DNA of 64,000 bases, from contig NC_090143.1 of assembly GCF_017916325.1 (NCBI RefSeq), forward strand, positions 387,501-451,500, given 5' to 3'. This document shows, in pieces, positions 22,201 to 30,527 of the stretch. This DNA comes from Leishmania martiniquensis. Lineage: Eukaryota > Euglenozoa > Kinetoplastea > Trypanosomatida > Trypanosomatidae. Position 1 is the stretch's first letter, and each line of letters opens with the position of its first letter. A program made the translations under genes and the position numbers. The notes under the pieces are model-generated. The model did no database searches and was not told the DNA's origin. It saw nothing but the letters and a program-made list of their open reading frames with translations.

Positions 22201-22846
22201 GGGGGTGATGGCCGCTGCTCCAGCTCCTTCCGCATGGATGCCGTGAAGGTCTCGGCGGACATCCTCTCCCGCGTAGCGCGGATGAGGAAGCGGCGCAGTC
22301 GGCCCAGCAGGGTGGAGGCATCGCCGATGGGGCAGGCGTAGTGGTGGGAGAAGAACGACGCCACCATGTACAGCCCATAGTCCTCACTGCCGCGAGCCTG
22401 TCTCGCGCAGTATCCGTTGGGGATAGCAAGGCGTGGCCACATCGCCTGCAGACCCCGACGCAAGTCGCGTTGTACAGGGTCCGACGGGGCGGAATCAAAG
22501 ACCGTGAGCGCGTAGGTGCGCTTACCCTCGGCCCGTGTCAGCACCCCCTCAATCCAGTGGTGCCGGATAAAAAGGGGAAAGTAAAGGACCCCGTGCCTCC
22601 GCACCAAGTCCTGTATGCGCGCGATGTGCTGCTGAGTTAGGTTAGGCAACGTGTCGCACGGTAGTACTTTCCCTGGTGGGAGGTAGCGCTGAAGAATCGC
22701 GTCCAGTTCCCTGTTGGACGTCTTCCCCGCGCGCAAGTCCCCACCCCACAGTTCCTCTGTGGAGGGCCGGCCCTTCTTCGGGACGCTGTCTTCGTCCCGG
22801 CAGGGCCTTCTCAGTTTTTTGTACTTGGGTCGGCGTTGTCCCGTAC
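22122..22846 (-). CDS. Ulp1-like (C48) protease domain of the element, catalytic Cys replaced
   Basis: From KYKKLRRPCRDEDS onward the frame reads like a C48 peptidase: RHHWIEGVL (His-Trp), TVFDSAPSD (Asp), CARQARGSEDYGLYMVASFF (Gln, then D-Y-G where active enzymes have D-C-G). The Tyr codon is at 22,377-22,379. The frame is entered by -1 shift from the gag-like ORF at 22,814-22,820. Open sequence upstream to 23,159 overlaps gag in another frame and is disregarded. Beyond the C9 tract near 22,200 the frame turns into low-complexity residues and stops at 22,122. The fold assignment rests on motif spacing only. If correct, the copy is probably not an active peptidase, or Tyr marks a non-proteolytic role. 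Confidence 0.6.
22769..22820 (-). promoter_or_regulatory. Putative -1 programmed ribosomal frameshift signal
   Basis: On the minus strand the gag-like frame ends ACA AAA AAC TGA. The heptamer A AAA AAC (22,814-22,820) is a canonical slippery site, directly followed by the stop. After a 6-base spacer a hairpin begins: outer stem GGCCCT/AGGGCC (22,802-22,807 with 22,769-22,774), inner stem CGGGACG/CGTCCCG (22,793-22,799 with 22,779-22,785), loop AAGACAG. A -1 slip enters the Ulp1-like frame exactly (CTG AGA AGG). Confidence 0.78.
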
Positions 22847-23798
22847 CGCGCTGGCCGGCTCGTTGGGCCCCACCCCACCGCCATGCCACATGATCTGCGG
22901 TGGCGGCTGGCGCGCCCCTCGGCTGCGGTACCCCCCGCTCTTCCGTGCGGGCTGCTGCGGCGGTTCTCGTGGATAGCTCTGCCGCTGCGAGTGCTTGGCG
23001 TACGCCTCCATCTGCTTCTGGAGCTGGTCCATCCGTTGCTCCAGCGCTGTGTAGTCGGCTGCCGTCATCCGCTGTCCGTCCGGACCGTAAATGGGTGCGT
23101 AGCCGCCTCCACCGATGCTCAACGCTCTCTCCGCTCTGAAGAACTTCGCCTCCTCGCATGCCGTGTCCCCGGTCGCGTTCGTCGCTGGCGCCTGGAGCAG
23201 CTGGTAATTGAGCGCGTTCAGTTCCCTTGTCGGGAACAGCGGGTATTGCAACTGCATGACGGCTGCGCCATAGAGGTCGGCCCTATCGCTGTACAGGCGC
23301 TTCGCCAGAGTCCAGTTGTGGCAGATCATGAGCGCCGGTGCTGGGATATGCAGCAACAGGTGGATGAATGTCATGACGTCACTGAGAGGGTCCTCCGAAA
23401 AGATGGTGTAGGCCGCCAGCGTCGTTTCGTGTGGGGTAAGCGATCGCTCGCGCGCGCGCGGGAAATGAAGTCTTGTCGAAGTCGTTCCACTGCCCCCTCC
23501 CCTCCTTATGCGCACCAATCACCCCCAGCGTCTGCTCGACCAGGCGGGCCTTGGCTTTCCATGGAAAGAGCTTGCACTCGGTCTCGAACTGGAGGGTGTT
23601 CCGGTGACGATCCTCACCATCCTCGCTGGGAGTCTTGTGCCTCTCTGCCTGACAGATCCCCTTCTCGGCGGTTGCCAGTAACGACTGCACCCTCTCGTGG
23701 TAGCATTCCTCGGTGCTGACGCCTTTCACCGCCATCATTCTTAGGGCCTCCACGTGGTACATGGCCTTCTCCCTGATGGTGGCGGTGTCGCTCGACAT
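22811..23798 (-). CDS. Gag-like ORF of the element, in two frames
   Basis: It starts at ATG 23,798, just inside repeat A'. The first frame gives MSSDTATIREKAMYHVEALRMM onward to about 23,460; the second gives TLAAYTIFSEDPLSDVMTFIHLLLHIPAPALMI onward, ending at 22,811. The frames join at a CG-dinucleotide run (about 23,449-23,461), which looks like an indel site; the change is +1. The C-terminal part has a Gln-rich helix (YTALEQRMDQLQKQMEAYAKHSQRQ) and an Arg/Gly/Gln tail, as in nucleic-acid-binding capsid-like proteins. There is no zinc knuckle. Gag identity is inferred from position and composition. Confidence 0.6.
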
Positions 23799-23817
23799 TG
23801 TTAAGAAATAGGAAAGA

Positions 23818-24142
23818 CGTTTTTTCCCCGAACTATCGTGTGAAAGGCGATGGTGGCGTGGAGGGCTAGAGGGCTTCGCTGCTTCACCGGGTATCCACCG
23901 TTTGCGCGCAGAGCACCCAAGCGTGTGCAGGAGAGACGGTGGGAAAACGCAGAGGGAGAGGTAGAGTCATCATCCCGCACACAAGGTGGCGTCCACGCGT
24001 GTCCGGTGCCGTGCAGCCTGCTCAGCGAGCCGGGCCCCCGGTTCACCTCCGCCCCATCTGGCGGGACAAAAAAACGCATCGAGCTCTGTTGTCCGATTGG
24101 CAAGCGCACCCTACATTACCCGAGACGCTCTGACGTCGCGCG
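23818..24142. repeat. Element inverted repeat A' (right, 5' end of the element)
   Basis: Reverse complement of 17,450-17,773. It abuts the first ATG of the gag-like ORF (23,798), so it would serve as the 5' leader of the element transcript. Confidence 0.88.
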
Positions 24143-24420
24143 GGTGGGTTGTTGCCATGCGGCTCCCTAGTCCCCCCCAGCCCCGTTAAAGGGCGGACGC
24201 GCCGACACCCCACCAGCCCTGTGGGTGCTGCTTTGGGGGCGCTGCCCACGCGGGCTGCGCAGCAAGGGGCCCGCCATTGGGTATAGGCGCACTCGCGGGC
24301 GGAGCCCGTCTGTACCTCTTGCCCGTCCCGCGAGCAGCCTAATCTCTGTGTGTGCTTTCTCCCATAAAACAATAGTGGCGTGCTCTGTCAACCAGCGTCC
24401 CCGGCGGTGTGTCCCCACGC

Positions 24421-24618
24421 GCCGTGAGGAGGACGAGGGCTGGTCCTGGCCAAAAGTCTGCTTACAGGAGAAACGAGACCCGCGAGCGCAGCGAAGCCGC
24501 GACGATATTTTCCCCCCAAATGTGGAGGAGTGCTTTTCCAGCGCATGCGACTAGCAGGAGCGCCAGCCACCCACATCACATTCTTCTCCCCTCACGCTTT
24601 CTCATCTCTCACAACCCG
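24421..24618. repeat. Element inverted repeat B' (right, external to A')
   Basis: Reverse complement of 18,037-18,232. On this side B' lies outside A', whereas on the left B lies inside A, so the repeats are not simply nested. Confidence 0.86.
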
Positions 24619-27600
24619 TTCGCGCGAAACATAGGGCCTTTTAATTCCCAGAGAGCCGGCCCGGCCTTTCCGTTTTTAACCCAAATGGCATGCCGAAGGC
24701 TACGGGCCAGGAGGGAAACGCTGGGTGTTTTCGAAGGGAAGCGAAAATCATTGATAGAAAGAAAAGCTCAGTATTATGGAAACAAATTCAGCTGTTGCTT
24801 TAACTTTCTGGGTTTTGGGCAATGGCAAGCCCACTGCTGGCTATTCATAATGGTTTCGTATCCGCTTGGTCTTGGCCAGCGGGCTTTGTCCTAGAACTAA
24901 GAAAACGTTTTTGTGAGCGCGATCGCCCCCACGAATGCATTTGGGGGATCCCCAGGCAAGAAAAATGGGCGGGAAAGTATACGCTGCGCCCTTCTATATA
25001 AAATCAAACCAACCTTGTTTTTCGGTAAAAAATGCGATGTTTTGCGGCCGGCCGGCGCGCGGTGCTGGGGGTTGCCGTGGGCGTTGGCACCGCCCAGCGG
25101 CTTTTGGCCAAGGAAGAGAAAGGACACGGCCCCCCCGCCGCTGAATCGCACGAGGCCGCAACCCATGAAACCAGTGGCGCATGCACCGGCGTGTTCTGGC
25201 GCGAGCCGGCTTTTGCGTCTTCGGCCCCGTGCTTCTCGTGGGCCCTTGGTGGAGGTTAGCGCTGGCAAACCAGCCCGCAGAGAAAACCAAAACCATCAGC
25301 CCAGAACCAAAAAGGGCAGCGAATTGCCGAGGCAGCCGGTGTCCGGCCAAAGGGCGGCGACGCTTTTTTTTTTGCGGAAAACCACGGCCCTTTCCCTTCA
25401 CCAAGGCGGCTTCCCTTTTTCGGGGCGGGTGTCGTGAGCCGCGCCCGCCCAGCGGGCCCCTCAAAAAACTAAACGTGGTGCCGGGCCGCACGGCGTGGGC
25501 CAGCTTGCAGCCCGAAAAGGGAGCCCGTGACCCTGGCCGAAAGGAAAGGCGGCAACCCCCCCGGAACCCCCCAAGACGCAGCGAAAGGAGGACCGGCAAC
25601 GCAACCAGAATTTGGAAGAAGCTGTGTGGCTTGGGGGCCGCGCGTTTGGAATCGCTGTGTTTTTTGGGGCCGGCCTGTTCTGTGCCGTTGCGTTCGTGGC
25701 CTTGCCACGTGGCGTTTTGGGGGGTCGGGGGGGGGGGTGCCGCCGCCTGGGGGCGCGGGGTTTCGCGGTGGCGGCTGCGTGGGGGCGCTGGGCACGCGCC
25801 AACCCGCCGGCAAAGCCGCCGCGCGGCCCCAAGGGGAGACCCACGACACGACCGGATCACCGCCCACGCCCCCCCGGAAAGCGGCGGCGCCTTTAAAGGG
25901 GGGCCGCCGGAAAAGGGCATGCGGCCAAAACCCCGGCGGCGCCCAGGAACGCCCGCCCGCGGCCCCGCCGCGTTTCTTCCGAGGCCCCAAGCCGCGCGGT
26001 CGAGGCAGCCCCAGGGGTGCCGCGGTGGCAAGGAGGCCGCGCCGCCGGCCCGAGGGAAACGAGGCAGGCCCCCAAGTTTTTTTCGCATATACAATCGGAT
26101 CCGCGGTGTCCATTTTGCTATCCGCGCATTTTTCAAGCCGGTCGCCGCGTTTCCAGAAAATCCTCGATTCCTGCAGAACCTGGCCGGCGCTTTCCCCAGG
26201 CCTTTTCCCGGCCTTTGAATACCAGGGGGCTGGTTGTGCTTTTCTGGTTTAAAAAAATCGCCAGACCCGCACGCTTTTCCAGGGAACAAATTTTTGCAAG
26301 TGCGCAAAGCGGAGCCAAGGGGTCTTCAAAGTGCCTGGTATGTTTTTTTCCTCTACTTGCGTCTTCGGGGGGGGGTTACTTCACTTGGACCCCCACCATA
26401 ACGAAAAGCAAATCGTTTTCTTGGCGCCGCAAAGATCCCCAGATACCTAAGCTAGCCAAAAAAGGAATCCCTTTTTACCTTTTCTTCACGCTCAGTCCTT
26501 TTTGCAAAGCTATCTTCGCAAAAGGGGTTGCGGTCAGCCACGCCTAGGTAGCCAGCGGTTCACCTTTCAGAAAAAAATGAGCGTGGCGCCCCCGCTTTTC
26601 CATACCTGCTTTAGGTGCGCGCCACTCCCTTGTCAAGGGGCTATGAAAATGACCGCGTCTTCTCTGATTTGGGCCTCCTGATTGCCAAAAAAGCCCGGCT
26701 GCGGAAGGCGCGCTGGCGATGTGGTGGTGATTTTGGGATGCGCTTTCGGGAAGGGCGGCGCGCGGTTCCCCGCCGCTAGGGGGACTACGGGAAAAGCGTG
26801 CGTTTTGTAGCATTCGTGAAGGGCATCCAGGTAGACGCGCGCTTGTGACGCCGAAGGCCTTTGGCAGAAAAAATGTTTGGCGCGGCAGAGTGTGTGTGTG
26901 TGCGAAAAACCCCCAACGGCTTCTACTAGAAAAGGGGCGCCGGCAGCACCGCATTTGATGTGCAAATTTAGCCTCCACTACAGTGGAAACAGTTTCTGTA
27001 ATGCTCACCGACACTTGCTTGAATTCCCCTTTTGGTCGGCCAAAAATGATTGCGGTTCGATGGCGTGTGACCGCGGTGCCTGCGGGGACCCCAGGGGAAC
27101 CCGGCGTAACCGTTCTTTGTTCTCGATAATTTCAACTGGCGTTATCTTCGGGGCAGCGCAAACGCATGCGTTGTTATGATCCCTTCGGCGTTCAGTCTTT
27201 AGAAAAACCTTTGTGGGGCACTCCACCCTTTGAAAATTCGATTTGGGCGTCTGGAACGCTTTGCCAGCCGGGCGCCCGGTGGCGGCAAAAAATGTAGGCG
27301 GGGGCTGCTGCGGTTTTTCCCTCCCAAGCAGGGCTCCTTAGCTCACAGGGCTGGCCACCGCCAAAGCAGCTGGGCACGCCCCTCTCATCCCTGAAATCCT
27401 GGGGTTCAACAGGGCGTATGGAATGTGCTACTCAAAAAGGGGGCGGCTTTCTCAGTTTCCAAGGCTTTTGCCCTAGCTTTATGCTCCCCGGCCCTGGTGC
27501 AAAAACTGGGCTGCGCGGGCGCCCTCTTGCGGGGTATGTGGGGCTGAATGCATTAGCGCTAAAGGTTTTGCTTTTTTCACTTGTACCAAGGTCAGCTTCG

Positions 27601-27930
27601 GTAGATTGTCTCTGTTTGCTGTTCCTGCTCCTCCCATCCCCGGCTCGCCTGCTCCTTCGACTGCCCCGTGCTAAGATGCGTTTGCTTTTGGGCGTGCCTT
27701 TTCCAAACCGCTGATTATCCATGATGGAAACCTTCGTTGGTGCCCGAAAAGGCGGGGGAGGGGGTGAAGAATGGGAATTTCAGCTTACACTGCCCAGGCA
27801 GCTCAGCAGACGGACGAAATTAGCAGCCCGTTTTGACTTTTGGAGAAGTCGACATTGGGCACGCGCTGTGTCTAAGCTCCCTCACTTTCCCCGACTGAAC
27901 GCACGCGGGCCGAATAACGCCCGACCCCAC
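24619..27930. other. Homopolymer-rich interval right of the element, no gene recognised
   Basis: Over 3 kb with frequent runs of G, C, A and T (for example T-runs near 25,367, G-runs near 25,735 and 26,370), abrupt GC swings and no recognisable protein. Several long open frames exist on both strands between 24,994 and 26,307, but their products are Gly/Pro/Arg low-complexity sequence and they overlap one another. This looks like unreliable sequence or a heavily decayed region. Confidence 0.5.
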
Positions 27931-27944
27931 CGCTTACTAGTCCC

Positions 27945-28115
27945 ATCGCCACGTGGTTGCGATGCAGTCGTGCGGGCATGCGATGCAGAAATGCACCGGT
28001 GTAATCACCCGAACATCGCCGCCCCCCGCCACCAAGGCCCACACGCGCTAGGCCCGCAGGTCTCTCCGGCGCAGCGTCGTCAAGGGTCGGGCTGCCGACG
28101 TCAGCGGCGATACAT
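27945..28115. repeat. SIDER-like repeat, diverged third copy
   Basis: Alignable by eye to the core of 13,809-14,176 in the same orientation, including CATGCGATGCAG and GGTCTCTCCGGCGCAGC, with roughly 65-70% identity. Confidence 0.6.
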
Positions 28116-28649
28116 TGAGCGGGGCTCCATATTTCGTGGGTGCTTGAACATAATGAAACGCTGAGGTGTTGATTTTTCTAAGGGAAGTCACCGACGTCAG
28201 GGTACGGAAGCGGGGCGTCGTTCCTTGCCAGCCAGCTCGTCAGGCTGCTGGTGTTTACCGCGAAACCTCAGGTGCTGTGTGAGTGGTTCTTTAAATGCTG
28301 CACGGCAATCTTCGTAAGCAATATGCTGGGTAAATTTAGGGCAAGCAAAGAGAATAAAGCAACCATCGCGCTCCCGTTTTTCGTTTCACAGGGAGGTGTT
28401 GTGAAGTGTTTGAATCACAATGAAGGAGCGGAAAAGCAAATCGATGAGGCGGCGTTTGTGGCTGCTTTTACACAAGGAAATACCTCACCCCACTTGGGGT
28501 AAGGCAGGAAATGCTCTTCTCGCTCATGCTGAAGCCAATCAGATCCTTTCAAAACCTTTAAAATCCTATCCTCATAAATGAAAGGAGCCTAGTCATCTGA
28601 TTTTGGAAATATTCTTGCTTGCGCTGCAGTTTCCACGTGATCATCAAAA

Positions 28650-29132
28650 ATGAGTGCTGAATCGCAGCGTTCGCTTAGCTGCACGCTACTTCCAGTGCAG
28701 AAGGCGATATCCCTAACAGTTCGGGAAGCTACAAAGGATGCGATCTTGGAGGCTCTCTTCAAGTACACAGATATCTCTGCAGAAACGTTCGAGTTGTATG
28801 TGAAGGCGAACAATAAACTCATTTCCCTGGGAGAAAACACGAACAATTATGAATCTGTTTTCGCACTTGTTAGGTGTCGCGGCGGGGGTAAAGGCGGCTT
28901 TCGCAAGCAGCTCGAGAAGAAGGGTCGGGGATTTGCACGTGCAAAGATGAAGGAAAAGCGCAACAGCACCAAGGTGGTGCCAAGAGAAGAAGGGAAAACG
29001 GAACATAAAAAACCTGACACATTGATAGTGAAGAAGAAGCTGGCGAAGGCTGAGCCGAGTGCGACGAGAACGCTGGTAAAGCAAGGGCTTGCTCTTGTCA
29101 TGGATTCTTTTCGAAAAAAGGAGGATTCCTAA
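28650..29132 (+). CDS. SDE2-like protein with N-terminal ubiquitin fold and GGKGG processing motif
   Basis: 160 residues from the ATG at 28650. The N-terminal ~78 residues resemble a ubiquitin-like beta-grasp (AISLTVREATKDAILEALFKYTDISAETFELYVKANNKLISL), ending in GGGKGGF at residues 78-84. A basic segment follows (RKQLEKKGRGFARAKMKEKRNS). Ubiquitin-like fold, GG-KGGF and basic helix in that order are diagnostic of the SDE2 family. Family knowledge: in yeast and human, SDE2 is cut after the GG by deubiquitinating enzymes, and the Lys-starting C-terminal part acts in pre-mRNA splicing and genome stability. Codons are AT-richer than in the flanking arrays. It is the first plus-strand gene after the strand-switch interval and is followed by a candidate E3 ligase. 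Confidence 0.75.
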   Translation: MSAESQRSLSCTLLPVQKAISLTVREATKDAILEALFKYTDISAETFELYVKANNKLISLGENTNNYESVFALVRCRGGGKGGFRKQLEKKGRGFARAKMKEKRNSTKVVPREEGKTEHKKPDTLIVKKKLAKAEPSATRTLVKQGLALVMDSFRKKEDS

Positions 29133-29420
29133 TAATCTGCTCGACGTTTGTGCAATACAGGCATATCCGCAACTCAAAAAATTGGTGAAAAGCAAGCACA
29201 GGGAGTTGTGAGGAAACTCCTGTGCAACTGTCCTCACCATCGGCGACAAAGCGGTCGACTCATATGGCGTAGTACCAGGCTGACACGAAGACAGACAGAT
29301 GCAAAGCGACTTTGCAGCCTTTCCCTTGACTCTCAACGAGCTTCTTTTTTCCATTTGACTTACAACGGTGATCCATTCACACCGGCAAAGGATAACTATT
29401 GTTTTTGTAGTTTGCATGGG
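29133..29420 (+). promoter_or_regulatory. Short intergenic region with putative trans-splice acceptor for the MEX-like gene
   Basis: A pyrimidine-rich stretch (CTTCTTTTTTCCATTTGACTT, ending near 29,361) is followed by an AG at about 29,390. A splice here would place the first ATG at 29,421 and argues against starting the downstream protein at the in-frame alternatives further upstream. Confidence 0.5.
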
Positions 29421-30527
29421 ATGGAGCAAGGACGGAGGTGGGCGGAAGCATGCCCCGATCGAATTAGGAAACAAATCAACGCCGTGACAAAGTCTCACAT
29501 GCCCATAGAGCAACTAAACGACCCGACAAGGTTCGCTGTTCGTGATGCTCAGGGAAAGAGCTATCACTGCACCATTGGAAACCCGCACCTGTGCTCGTGC
29601 ATCGCGATGCAGCCTTGCGGTCATATTCTTTCAGTGCTGCTTCTATTTTTCGAGGTAAGCAGTGAGAATCCGATTGTATGGCAAAGCTACATCAATGAGG
29701 TGGAGCTAATCGACCTTATCGAGAAGAAAACGGGGAAAGAGAAGTGTACCCTTTGCCGAGAGCGCACTGGTAGCATGTCCTCCTGTGAAAAATGCAGCGC
29801 TCGTTTTCATCAGCTGTGCTTGAAGCTGGCGTCGAAAAGTGGGAAGGGCAGCTGCAGCACCTGTCCGAAGTGCAGTGAAGAGCTGCCGAGGTGTGAAGGG
29901 AATGACAAAGTTTGTTGCAGCAACTGCAATGCGAATTGCAAAAGCGAGAACTACACATGTCTCTTGTGCCCTGACTACAATCTCTGCAGGTGCTGCTATG
30001 AATCGGCCAAGGCTCATCCTTCACACCCTTTTGGGTGCAGCAAGGTGGGCGGCCGTTTCCTGTCAACTGCTGGTGTGACACCTCACAATGTAGGGGATCT
30101 GCAATACCGCGAGATCGACCCGGAAGACTATGAAGCCCTTCTCGCGCTAGACAAAGGCGGGGGTCAACCTCTAGGAAAAGAGGATCTCAGGAACCTACCA
30201 ACTGAGTATTTTGGTGCCCGCAGAAGGAAAAACAATAGTTGCCCTGTGTGCCTTTGTGCATTTCTGGCGTCCAGCAGGTGCATTGCACTTACTTGTGGGC
30301 ACATAATGCACCAAAGATGTGGCTTTAAATGGCTCTCTGAATTTAGTGACACTTGCCCGGTCGACAAGCAGAAAGCAGGCAGGTGGAGCACCATACAGGA
30401 CGCAAGGCCTGTTGGTGAAGTCAGAGCTTCCTCGCAGGCCTCTAGACACGGTGAAATGACTTTGCAAATGCCTTCAACGGTACCGTCCTTCCGGCTTCCC
30501 GATATTAAAACGCGGGAGCGAAAATAG
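29421..30527 (+). CDS. MEX/ZSWIM2-like E3 ubiquitin ligase (SWIM-RING-ZZ-RING)
   Basis: 368 residues from the ATG at 29421; the frame is open further upstream, but that part is compositionally unlike protein and precedes the likely splice acceptor. Domains in order: SWIM CxC...CxH (C58, C60, C66, H68) within TIGNPHLCSCIAMQPCGHIL; first RING-type finger (C109-C151: CTLCRERTG...CEKCSARFHQLCL...CPKC); ZZ-type finger (C165-C206: CCSNCNANCKSENYTCLLCPDYNLCRCCYES); second RING (C274-C312: CPVCLCAFLASSRCIALTCGHIMHQRC...CPVD). This exact order and the GNPHxCxC wording match MEX/ZSWIM2, a self-ubiquitinating E3 ligase in animals. It likely transfers ubiquitin; substrates are unknown. The AT-richer codon usage matches the SDE2-like neighbour. 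Confidence 0.82.
   Translation: MEQGRRWAEACPDRIRKQINAVTKSHMPIEQLNDPTRFAVRDAQGKSYHCTIGNPHLCSCIAMQPCGHILSVLLLFFEVSSENPIVWQSYINEVELIDLIEKKTGKEKCTLCRERTGSMSSCEKCSARFHQLCLKLASKSGKGSCSTCPKCSEELPRCEGNDKVCCSNCNANCKSENYTCLLCPDYNLCRCCYESAKAHPSHPFGCSKVGGRFLSTAGVTPHNVGDLQYREIDPEDYEALLALDKGGGQPLGKEDLRNLPTEYFGARRRKNNSCPVCLCAFLASSRCIALTCGHIMHQRCGFKWLSEFSDTCPVDKQKAGRWSTIQDARPVGEVRASSQASRHGEMTLQMPSTVPSFRLPDIKTRERK

Larger units (their letters stand above)
17450..24618 (-). mobile_element. TATE/DIRS-like tyrosine-recombinase retroelement
   Basis: Reading the minus strand, the element contains a gag-like ORF, an Ulp1-like domain, a linker region, a tyrosine recombinase, then reverse transcriptase-RNase H. It is bracketed by long reverse-complementary repeats (A/A' and B/B'). 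YR plus RT/RNH is the DIRS-order signature, and TATE elements are the known members of this type in Viannia Leishmania. The frames are displaced relative to each other: one junction carries a good -1 frameshift signal, while others lie at simple repeats (CG-run, C9 run) and could be indels. It sits in the divergent strand-switch region rather than at a chromosome end, the place TATEs were named for. Exact ends are set from the outermost repeats and are uncertain, especially on the right. Confidence 0.85.

Noticed and set aside
24994..26307. 437-residue minus-strand and 345-residue plus-strand frames
   Set aside because: Low-complexity, mutually overlapping, inside a homopolymer-rich interval of doubtful quality.
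29148..29420. Upstream extension of the MEX-like protein
   Set aside because: Would start 16 bases after the SDE2-like stop and precede the likely splice acceptor; its first codons are not conserved-looking, and the SWIM domain starts well after 29,421.
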